Source: Pirellulaceae bacterium
GTDB taxonomy: Bacteria; Planctomycetota; Planctomycetia; Pirellulales; Pirellulaceae
Assembly (NCBI GenBank): GCA_013002105.1
Contig: JABDKS010000420.1
Coordinates: forward strand, 1-6,180
Reading direction: 5' to 3'
Length of the DNA stretch: 6,180 bases
Each line of letters opens with the position of its first letter. Positions within the stretch are counted from its first letter, which is position 1. Position numbers and translations under genes: made by a program. Of this stretch, positions 1-6,179 are shown piece after piece. Under the pieces are notes generated by a model. It made no database searches and was not told the origin of the DNA. It worked only from the letters and a program-made list of their open reading frames with translations.

Positions 1-2
1 GG

Positions 3-1118
3 CTCCCGGTCCACTTGCGCGAGATTCCGCTCCTACGCAATGTACCCGAAGCGAGTTTGACGAAGATTGCTGAATCGACACAGGTTCAGTCCTACGGGCG
101 AATGGAATGGAATGCCGACTATCACAAAACACGACAGTTGCCCGCCGCCCAGCAAATTGAAACCGAACCGGTGGTCGCATCGCAGGGCCGCATGCCGACG
201 GAACTATTGATTGTTCGCAGCGGTTTTGGTCGCATGAGCCAACAACACGGCGATGGTCATCGCACGACCGCGTACTTGGGAAAAGGCCACGTCTTTGGTT
301 TGGAAGCCGTCGCATTCAATGCCTTGCGATCACCCGATTCGTCACCACAAACATTAACCCACTCGCTACGCGCGGTTGGGTTTCTGGATGTCTTGGCGAT
401 TCCGGTCGAGACATTCGCGCATGAAGTTTTGCCGCACGTACGTCGCAGCGAACTGCCCGAACTGGCTGCCCAGCAGATGTGGAGCGCAGCGGATCGCCGT
501 CGAGAACGCAGACGGACCGAACGTCGCACGGCGGCCGACCAGGACGATCAGAGAACCGACGATGGCACCCAATTCGACTCGACCGGGTTGCTGGAATTCA
601 TTGTCCAGAATCGGATGAACAACGCTCAACAAGCAATGTTGATCGACCTGCATCGATGTACGCGATGTGACGATTGCGTGACCGCTTGTGCCAGCGTGCA
701 TGACGGAAACCCACGCTTTACTCGGCAGGGAGTCGCCTACGACCGATTGCAGTTCGTGCAAGCATGCATGCACTGCGCGGATCCTGTTTGCATGATCGGC
801 TGTCCCACCGGATCGATCTCGCGGAACATCGAAACCGGGGTCGTCAATATCCACGAATCGATTTGCGTCGGTTGCGGGACATGTGCAGCAGCTTGCCCCT
901 ACGAAAACATTCGGCTGGCGGAAGTTTACGACCCCAAAGGCCGCGCTTACTGCGACTCTTCGTCCGGTAAACCCATCAGCAAAGCCACCAAGTGCGACAT
1001 GTGCAGCAGCCTGCCGAGTGGTCCTGCCTGCGCAGCGGCCTGTCCGCACGATGCGCTGGTTCGCATCGACCTGACCGAATCCAAACCTCTGACCCAATGG
1101 CTCGAGCGCCGAACCTGA
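3..1118 (+). CDS. Partial CNB-like sensor domain fused to a four-cluster ferredoxin (5' end outside window)
   Basis: The reading frame is open to the left edge (codons from base 3). The TTG at 15 lies inside a typical start of a CNB domain (LREIPLLRNVPEASL), so the true start is upstream and an N-terminal part is missing. About bases 15-470 encode the CNB-like fold, including ELLIVRSGFGRMSQ and LGKGHVFGLEAV. An Arg-rich charged linker follows (about 480-570). The C-terminal half has four cysteine motifs: CxxCxxCxxxC (657-689), CxxCx4CxxxCP (765-806), CxxCxxCxxxCP (864-899) and CxxCx8CxxxCP (993-1046). This is the layout of DMSO-reductase/HybA/NrfC-type electron-transfer subunits that carry four [4Fe-4S] clusters. 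No twin-arginine signal is visible, but the N-terminus is unseen. The likely role is cytoplasmic electron transfer to the downstream cytochrome b, possibly gated by the CNB domain. The phosphate-binding Arg of true cAMP sites appears to be missing, so the ligand is unknown. The ferredoxin call is firm; the sensor role is inferred. Confidence 0.9.
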   Translation, partial: LPVHLREIPLLRNVPEASLTKIAESTQVQSYGRMEWNADYHKTRQLPAAQQIETEPVVASQGRMPTELLIVRSGFGRMSQQHGDGHRTTAYLGKGHVFGLEAVAFNALRSPDSSPQTLTHSLRAVGFLDVLAIPVETFAHEVLPHVRRSELPELAAQQMWSAADRRRERRRTERRTAADQDDQRTDDGTQFDSTGLLEFIVQNRMNNAQQAMLIDLHRCTRCDDCVTACASVHDGNPRFTRQGVAYDRLQFVQACMHCADPVCMIGCPTGSISRNIETGVVNIHESICVGCGTCAAACPYENIRLAEVYDPKGRAYCDSSSGKPISKATKCDMCSSLPSGPACAAACPHDALVRIDLTESKPLTQWLERRT

Positions 1119-1126
1119 GCGGTGCA

Positions 1127-1960
1127 ATGTCACCGAGCGTGAACGAAATGAATTTCAAAACACGACGCATCATTGCTTTGATTGTCACCGCCGTCGCCTT
1201 GGCGGCCGTTTGGATGTTTGCGTGGATCGAAGAATCTCGATTGGGACACTCATCGTACTTTACTGGGTTCACGACGCTTGCCACCCTCTTTGTCTTGATC
1301 TTGCTGGGCATGCGTCGCCGATTGCCGATGTGGCCGTTGGGCAAAATGGCGTCTTGGACCCAAGTTCACTTGTACACCGGGATTTTTGCCTCGGGGGTTT
1401 ACATCATGCATGTGCCTGCACTCGTCGGAGGCGGGCATTTTGAGTTTGCGTTGTCGATGGTTTTCTGGGTCGTTGCCGCGAGCGGGTTTTACGGTGTCTA
1501 CGTCAGTCGCACGGTGCCCAAGCGTTTGACGGCAGTCGGACACGAGCATCGATTCGATCGTGTTGATTGGAATCGCAGTCAAATCGCCGAATTGGCGCAG
1601 TCGGTACTCGAGGAAACCGGCAAGACGCCGGCGGGCCAGGTGTTGGAAAATTTCTACAACGACACCCTGCGGCATTTTTTTACGCAGCGACCATCGTTCG
1701 CCTACGTGTTGATCCCGACCGGAAATCGTCGTCGCCGACTACTGGGCAACCTAAAGGACCTGGATCGATACCTGGAAAACGACAGTCGCGTTACCGCCGG
1801 CCGGTTCGCGGCTTTGGTACGCAAACGAGATGACTTGGATTATCAGTTTGCGCTGCAATTGCGGTTGAGAGTCTGGTTGGTCGTCCACGCTACCTTTTCG
1901 GTCGTATTGACGGCCGCTGCCGTGATCCACGCCGTGCTGGCTCTCCGATTCACCCTGTAA
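1127..1960 (+). CDS. Five-helix di-heme cytochrome b, ferric-reductase/NOX-like membrane core
   Basis: The product is 277 residues from the ATG at 1127, 8 bases after the preceding stop. ATG 1148 is an alternative, and ATG 1097 would overlap the upstream gene. None has a clear Shine-Dalgarno. Hydrophobic helices lie near residues 15-34, 45-62, 77-97, 105-127 and 249-272. Helix 3 carries His81 and His95; helix 5 carries His254 and His268. Both pairs are H-x13-H, the spacing that stacks two b hemes across the membrane in NADPH oxidases and ferric reductases. The positive-inside rule (KTRR, RRR after helix 2, SRTVPKR after helix 4) puts the N-terminus and the 120-residue stretch 128-248 in the cytoplasm, so His81/His254 would form the inner heme and His95/His268 the outer one. 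There is no FAD/NAD domain, so the upstream ferredoxin is the natural partner. Residues 128-248 are charged and Arg-rich, possibly a docking domain. The heme assignment comes from spacing, not from a search. Confidence 0.85.
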   Translation: MSPSVNEMNFKTRRIIALIVTAVALAAVWMFAWIEESRLGHSSYFTGFTTLATLFVLILLGMRRRLPMWPLGKMASWTQVHLYTGIFASGVYIMHVPALVGGGHFEFALSMVFWVVAASGFYGVYVSRTVPKRLTAVGHEHRFDRVDWNRSQIAELAQSVLEETGKTPAGQVLENFYNDTLRHFFTQRPSFAYVLIPTGNRRRRLLGNLKDLDRYLENDSRVTAGRFAALVRKRDDLDYQFALQLRLRVWLVVHATFSVVLTAAAVIHAVLALRFTL

Positions 1961-2023
1961 CGCAAATTTTTCGCGGCCACGTCCGCCAACGAAATTACAC
2001 CAACAAACTGTTAAGCACCTTCC

Positions 2024-4672
2024 ATGCGTCGCGACGAACTGAATCTACCCGAACCACCGTCGAACGATCGTCCCGGCGATCGATGGATGTGTGGATCGCG
2101 AAGTGAGAGCGCATGTGCCAACGGACCGAGCCGAAAAGGAAAATGCCCCCTTGCCGACGCGTGTCGGCCGAAAAAGACGTGGAACGGTCGTCGCCGGAAT
2201 ATCGTCATCTCCATCCTGGCCGTATGCGTCTTTGCGATCGCGTTGACTTTGCAGCAGAGTGTAACGCCAAAGGTGTTTAAGCCTGGTGAACTTTCGACGC
2301 CGCATGCGCAGATCCTTGCCAGCACCCTGACGTCAGATCGATGCGCCGCGTGTCACCGTTCTGCATCGTTATCGCCAGAGAATTGGTTCGATTCGGCAGC
2401 CGAAGGACACGCCGGCGTCAGTCAAACAGATCGGTGCTTGGACTGTCATCACCGCACGATTCGACGCGATTCGGCCAAGTTTGCACACAATCTTCCGCCG
2501 CAACGATTGTCCGAGATTAAGAGTCGAATCCGATTGGCATCCAGTAAGACGACAAATTCGTGGCACGATCGCCTGCCCGGACCAGCCATCGATCAAAACG
2601 ACGTCGATTGTGCGGCGTGCCATCGCGAACACCGAGGTGCCGAAGCCGACTTGATGGCCGTTTCGGATGCACAATGCCAGACCTGCCACAGCGATCGGTT
2701 CGGCAGTTTTGCGACCAGTCACCCGGATTGGAATCAATGGCCGTACGGACGTGGCGGTAATATCGCGTTTGACCACCAATCTCACATGATGAAACATTTT
2801 CCTGCAGCGACGGCGAAGGGAATGTCCTCGGATTTTGCCTGCAATCGATGTCATAACGTCACGGCGGACCACGAAATCACACGATCAGTCAGTTATGAAG
2901 TTGGTTGTCAGTCGTGTCACGATGACGCTTTGCGTCTGGAGTCGGCGAAAGGAATTGAACTGCTCGCGTTGCCAACGCTGCCCAGCGAGCAAGCAGCAAC
3001 ACTGGCGGACACTTGGCCCGATCAAGCTACTGGAATGGTCGATGGGGTGATCTCGCCATTGAGCGAACTGCTGCTGCGACCGGACCAAAAAGCATCCGAT
3101 GCGATTCGACGACTTCCCCATCACGATTTGAGTCGCATTCAGACCGGCGATGCTAAATTGCTTGACGCACTCACGGCCGTCGCTACCGGACACCGAACGC
3201 TGCTGCAGGAATTTGCAACCGAAGGCCAACCGGCGATCGTTCGTCGTGCGAAAGCAGCTGGAGTCTCGGCCGAATCGATGCGCGAGCTGCTACGGACGTT
3301 GCCGCCGCAACTGATTGACGAGACTTATCGAAAATGGTTTGGATCGGGCGATGCGTCAAAGAGTAACCGGTCGGGGATTACGTGGAGATTGAGCGCCGCG
3401 GGAATTGCTCAGGTGGATTACGTTGAAATGTCTGATTCGCAATCCAATCCTTCGATTCTATTGCCGCTGCAATCAGACGAAGACGTCTTGTTCGGAGTCG
3501 AAAGAATCGCGCCCGTGCCCGATGGCTCGACACGCGCAGGTGATCTGTCCGATTTGGAATACGTCGGTGACCTGTCGTTGCTGAACGAGCCTTCGCAGCC
3601 GCAGCAGAATCCTGCCGGCGTGGAATCAGATGCGATGGATTCGGTGCAGATGCGTTTGACCGACCAGTCCGCCGATACAGCAGAACCAAAAGGTGCGAAT
3701 CCTACCCAAATCAGACTGTCGGATTCGAACATGGGGATCCAAGACAATACGCTGTCGGCACACCCCAATCCGACCGGCAATAGTGTCCTGATCAAACGAC
3801 CTGAATCCAGCGGACCGGCCGAATCCGGCGACTCGTTGGGGCCTGAGACTCGTATCGCGATGACCGATACGGGCGAAGAGCTATTGGGGGATTCGGAGAC
3901 GGATGAAGAGTTGTTAGCCGATGCCGGATCGGACGACGGGATGCTTTCGGATGACCTGCTCGGGAACGATTCTTTAGCTGATGACCCACTGGCGGTAGAC
4001 GCATTGGCGAACGATCCACTGGCCGTTGATCCACTGGCGAACGGGCAATTGGCGAATGGGCCAACCGATCCGAAATCGACCGACAAGCGATTTGATCCTG
4101 ATGCCATGATGCCCCATGGCGGCTGGTACCGCGACGACGTCCGAATGTCGATTGGGTACCGCGGCAGTGGCCACTCCGATCCCGTTCTGCGATCAGCCGT
4201 CAACATGGTTCATCAACTCGCTCCAAGCGATCCAGTACGTAAGCGACTTCTTTCGATACAGGCGGTTGCCGCTTGCGTCGACTGTCACAAAAGCGATTCG
4301 CCTTTTTCGCATAGTTGGCATAGCCAGGCTCTGGTGGGACGCAAGAGCGAGTTCACCAAGTTCCGCCACGCACCCCACATGAACGTATCGCAATTGAGTG
4401 ATTGCAAACACTGCCACCAGGTAAACACGAATCCGCCAAGAACGACGCCACCGATTCATCTGGCTAGCTTTCGTGATGCTCACGATGCGTCCAATGAATC
4501 GGATGAACAATCGATCGACAGCGGACATCCGCCCGGACATGATTTTTTACCGATGAAACGCCAGGCCTGCGCCGCGTGTCACACCGCTCGAGCTGCCGGT
4601 GATTCATGCATCGATTGCCACCGCTACCACATCCAGCCGCAGAGCCGCTTGCCGATGGCACACGGTCGATAA
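2024..4672 (+). CDS. Membrane-anchored decaheme cytochrome c with long heme-free insert
   Basis: The product is 882 residues with ten CxxCH sites, whose first Cys are at residues 107, 138, 196, 218, 273, 295, 751, 794, 849 and 862. His-rich stretches such as FDHQSHMMKHF and FRHAPH next to CxxCH sites resemble class III (c3/c7) cytochromes with bis-His hemes. A hydrophobic helix at about 60-76, preceded by GRRR, acts as an uncleaved anchor and places the hemes in the periplasm. The cytoplasmic N-terminus has four cysteines (C23, C31, C41, C47) around WMCG, NGP, GKCP and CRP, which could bind a metal. Residues about 300-440 look helical. Residues 440-690 are Ser/Asp/Pro-rich and probably disordered, ending in acidic pentapeptide-like repeats. 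A more conserved-looking GGWYRDD...GHSDP stretch (699-720) precedes hemes 7-10. The ATG at 2024 has no evident Shine-Dalgarno. It follows the cytochrome b gene by 63 bases on the same strand, so co-transcription is likely. The probable role is to accept electrons from, or give them to, that cytochrome b. The terminal partner is unknown. Confidence 0.92.
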   Translation: MRRDELNLPEPPSNDRPGDRWMCGSRSESACANGPSRKGKCPLADACRPKKTWNGRRRNIVISILAVCVFAIALTLQQSVTPKVFKPGELSTPHAQILASTLTSDRCAACHRSASLSPENWFDSAAEGHAGVSQTDRCLDCHHRTIRRDSAKFAHNLPPQRLSEIKSRIRLASSKTTNSWHDRLPGPAIDQNDVDCAACHREHRGAEADLMAVSDAQCQTCHSDRFGSFATSHPDWNQWPYGRGGNIAFDHQSHMMKHFPAATAKGMSSDFACNRCHNVTADHEITRSVSYEVGCQSCHDDALRLESAKGIELLALPTLPSEQAATLADTWPDQATGMVDGVISPLSELLLRPDQKASDAIRRLPHHDLSRIQTGDAKLLDALTAVATGHRTLLQEFATEGQPAIVRRAKAAGVSAESMRELLRTLPPQLIDETYRKWFGSGDASKSNRSGITWRLSAAGIAQVDYVEMSDSQSNPSILLPLQSDEDVLFGVERIAPVPDGSTRAGDLSDLEYVGDLSLLNEPSQPQQNPAGVESDAMDSVQMRLTDQSADTAEPKGANPTQIRLSDSNMGIQDNTLSAHPNPTGNSVLIKRPESSGPAESGDSLGPETRIAMTDTGEELLGDSETDEELLADAGSDDGMLSDDLLGNDSLADDPLAVDALANDPLAVDPLANGQLANGPTDPKSTDKRFDPDAMMPHGGWYRDDVRMSIGYRGSGHSDPVLRSAVNMVHQLAPSDPVRKRLLSIQAVAACVDCHKSDSPFSHSWHSQALVGRKSEFTKFRHAPHMNVSQLSDCKHCHQVNTNPPRTTPPIHLASFRDAHDASNESDEQSIDSGHPPGHDFLPMKRQACAACHTARAAGDSCIDCHRYHIQPQSRLPMAHGR
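3965..4054 (+). repeat. Six degenerate pentapeptide-like units (consensus xDPLA) inside the decaheme cytochrome gene
   Basis: Residues 648-677 read as NDSLA, DDPLA, VDALA, NDPLA, VDPLA and NGQLA, that is, six 15-base units in frame. They follow an acidic stretch rich in EELL/DDLL (residues about 616-647). The pattern does not match the A(D/N)Lxx beta-helix pentapeptide family, so a flexible, slippage-derived linker is more likely than a folded solenoid. Codons differ among the units, so the repeat is not very recent. Confidence 0.7.
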
Positions 4673-4700
4673 ACGAGCTCGATAGACACGGTCGATAAAC
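4660..4700. repeat. Short direct repeat spanning the end of the cytochrome c gene
   Basis: The 15-base word acacggtcgataaac occurs at 4660-4674 and again at 4686-4700, 26 bases apart, each followed shortly by a gagc word. The first copy contains the TAA stop of the cytochrome gene. This looks like a small local duplication. No function is evident. Confidence 0.7.
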
Positions 4701-5012
4701 ACGAGCGTCAAATCGAGTGCATCAACATTGCGTTGGGGGTCAGTGGCGACCGCCACGAGTCGAATTGACTCGGTGAATCAACTGTTCGCGAACGGTTTCA
4801 ATCCAAGCTCTGGCCCAATGGAACTCCAAACTTCATCGGGCTCAGCTACTGACAACGTGCGGTGCCCGCCCAGGGAAATGAACGCATCCAAGGTTGTCAT
4901 TGCAAGTCTCGATCGAGTCGATGTTCAATACGACGACTCCTTCACCTTGCAGTACATGCGCCCTTGCGTAGATGGAACCCGCACAACACGGATATCGCAT
5001 GTGCGCGGTTCG
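4673..5012. other. Convergent intergenic region with small inverted repeats, no convincing gene
   Basis: This stretch separates the ends of two convergent genes. It holds three neighbouring inverted repeats: gtggcg/cgccac (4743-4756), cgagtc/gactcg (4756-4772) and actgttcg/cgaacggt with one G-T pair (4781-4796). None is followed by a clear T run, so a bidirectional terminator is only a possibility. A + strand frame at 4728-5057 opens with TTG, lacks a ribosome binding site and overlaps the opposing gene, so it is not called. On the - strand a 52-codon ATG frame (5000 down to 4842) lies in the same frame as the secreted-protein gene and directly beyond its TAG. It shows no domain I recognise. 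Confidence 0.5.
4743..4796. terminator. Possible factor-dependent or bidirectional terminator: cluster of three short hairpins
   Basis: Three stems of 6, 6 and 8 base pairs (the last with one wobble) sit side by side between convergent genes, about 70 bases after the cytochrome stop. Loops are 2, 5 and 0-4 bases. Neighbouring stems 1 and 2 share base 4756 and cannot both form fully. There is no U tract, so an intrinsic terminator is not supported. The call rests on position and symmetry only. Confidence 0.25.
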
Positions 5013-5582
5013 CTACCGCCGCTCGCGGAGCCATGCTTCGATGATGTCGCGCGCTGATGTCGAATGGGGTGAACTGAATTCTTGATCGATCGTTCCTCTT
5101 AAGGTATCGATCAGCTTTTTGTCGATGGGAACACGAGCCAGTTTTCGTGTGAGTTTGTAGCGTCGCCGATCAGACGACGAAACAACGTAGGAAATGTACT
5201 CCGATCTCGGAGGTTGAGCCGAAAACTTTGCACGCATCGCCGCTTTGCCGTTTGTCATCTTAAACAGACAATGCAAGACGTCACCAACCTGAGTCTGTCC
5301 GATCATCGGAGTTGCTCTGACACGTCGGTTTTTATAAATGGAGAATCGGTAACCATCGATAAAGATGTAGTACTCGGCGCAAACGAACCGCTTGCTGGAC
5401 GCTTGTCCGTTGTGACTCACCGTCACGGACTCATTTTTCCACAAGCCTTCCAACCAAGGTGGCGGCCAGTCACTTGCCTGCGAGTTCGCATCACCGTTGC
5501 CGTCGGCCAACGCCAGTTGCGTTGAACCAAGATCGATAAGCACCAACGTCGTAGCAACGAGGATGATTCTACCTGGCAACAT
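5013..5582 (-). CDS. Small secreted protein of unknown function
   Basis: The product is 189 residues. Residues 1-26 are a clear Sec signal peptide: a short start with Arg5, a hydrophobic core (IILVATTLVLIDL) and a probable signal peptidase I site after ALA, before Asp27. The mature part of about 163 residues begins with an acidic, flexible stretch and then PPPWLEGLWKNESVTV, which could open a small beta-barrel or lipocalin-like fold. This is followed by alternating aromatic and charged strands (YYIFIDGYRFSIYKN) and a basic helical C-terminus ending in ARDIIEAWLRERR. There are two cysteines in the mature protein, in RFVCAEYY and DVLHCLFK, which could form a disulfide; there is no heme or lipobox motif. 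The ATG is preceded by GAGGG with a 4-base gap (5587-5591), a usable ribosome binding site. It runs toward the cytochrome operon and has no evident link to it. I do not recognise the family. Confidence 0.8.
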   Translation of the reverse strand: MLPGRIILVATTLVLIDLGSTQLALADGNGDANSQASDWPPPWLEGLWKNESVTVSHNGQASSKRFVCAEYYIFIDGYRFSIYKNRRVRATPMIGQTQVGDVLHCLFKMTNGKAAMRAKFSAQPPRSEYISYVVSSSDRRRYKLTRKLARVPIDKKLIDTLRGTIDQEFSSPHSTSARDIIEAWLRERR

Positions 5583-5704
5583 GGTGCCCTCGCGGTTCGG
5601 AATTCGTATTCGGGACTAGGCCGAACTACATCCTATCGCTTCGTTACCGATCGAACTCGCGATGCGTTTCGTATTCGAACATTCGATGGAATTTGAATTG
5701 GGAA
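5583..5704. other. Upstream region of the secreted-protein gene
   Basis: This is AT-richer sequence between the secreted-protein gene and the first palindrome, and should contain that gene's promoter. Beyond the GAGGG at 5587-5591 I see no convincing -35/-10 pair on the - strand; TAGGAT about 50 bases before the ATG lacks a matching -35 element. I see no RNA gene or ORF of note. Confidence 0.4.
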
Positions 5705-5760
5705 CCCGACGGATCGCCGAGGGACAGGTCAATATCCGCTTTTCCTCGCTGACGCGTCGA
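5705..5760. repeat. Degenerate solitary copy of the planctomycete palindrome
   Basis: The left arm cccgacggatcgccgaggga (5705-5724) and the right arm tcctcgctgacgcgtcga (5743-5760) match the intact elements to the right, with several changes in the left arm and a shortened right arm. The spacer keeps the gtcaatatc word of the intact elements. It lies about 100 bases from the main repeat field and looks like an older, decaying copy. Confidence 0.75.
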
Positions 5761-5951
5761 GGCAGTGATTTTATTGATTCGGCTAGGTCAGACGTGTGAA
5801 TGGTGACCAGAAGCGTCAGTTTGGAAGTTACGCTTCCGCGTGACGTAGAGGTTTTTGATAACCCGACGCGTCAGCGAGGGACTCACCGTGCTCCGTTTTC
5901 ACTCGCTGACGTGTTGAAGCTGCGCTTTCGCGTGATGTATAGGTTTTTCAC

Positions 5952-6012
5952 AACCCGACGCGTCAGCGAGGGACGAGTCAATATCAGTTTTCCCTCGCTG
6001 ACGCGTCGGGTT
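5952..6012. repeat. Perfect 22-base inverted repeat (hairpin with 17-base loop)
   Basis: The arms at 5952-5973 and 5991-6012 are exact reverse complements, separated by 17 bases. Transcribed from either strand it would form a very stable, GC-rich stem. Such a structure could act as a roadblock, an RNA-end protector or a REP/MITE-like mobile unit. It is the best preserved copy in the field. Confidence 0.9.
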
Positions 6013-6122
6013 ACGAGAACGACGCAACTTCAAAACGCGTTAGCGAGGGACTCACCGTACTCCGTTTTCCCTCGGTGACGTGTTGAAGTTGCGCTTTCGT
6101 GCGACGTATAGGTTTTTCACGC

Positions 6123-6179
6123 CCCGACGCGTCAGCGAGGGACGAGTCAATTTCAGTTTTCCCTCGCTGACGCGTCGGG
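6123..6179. repeat. Second intact palindrome of the same type at the window edge
   Basis: The 20-base arms at 6123-6142 and 6160-6179 are exact reverse complements with a 17-base spacer. The spacer differs by one base from the 5974-5990 spacer. On the left, the two bases before the arm (gc) no longer match aa of the other copy; the right flank is cut by the window, so the field probably continues. Confidence 0.88.

Noticed and set aside
992..1126. An upstream extension of the cytochrome b gene from the ATG at 992
   Set aside because: It would overlap the ferredoxin gene by over 120 bases and add a non-hydrophobic stretch in front of the first helix. The ATG at 1127 fits the operon spacing better.
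366..1133. A long - strand ORF opposite the ferredoxin gene (255 codons)
   Set aside because: It is antisense to a strand with unmistakable ferredoxin motifs, has no domain of its own, and is explained by GC-skewed codon positions.
3965..4054. A pentapeptide-repeat (beta-helix) domain
   Set aside because: The units do not fit the A(D/N)Lxx pattern, and six units are too few for a stable solenoid.
3418..4206. A 262-codon Ser-rich - strand ORF opposite the cytochrome c insert
   Set aside because: Its Ser/Pro-rich composition mirrors the low-complexity Asp/Leu coding on the + strand; it is a shadow frame.
4728..5057. A 109-codon + strand ORF beginning with TTG
   Set aside because: It has no Shine-Dalgarno and no recognisable motif, and it overlaps the end of the well-supported secreted-protein gene on the other strand.
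5800..6078. A 92-codon + strand ORF across the repeat field
   Set aside because: Its sequence is translated palindromic repeat (NPTRQRG, TRRVSEG, SLTRRV). The inverted repeats, not codon selection, explain its openness, and there is no ribosome binding site or domain.
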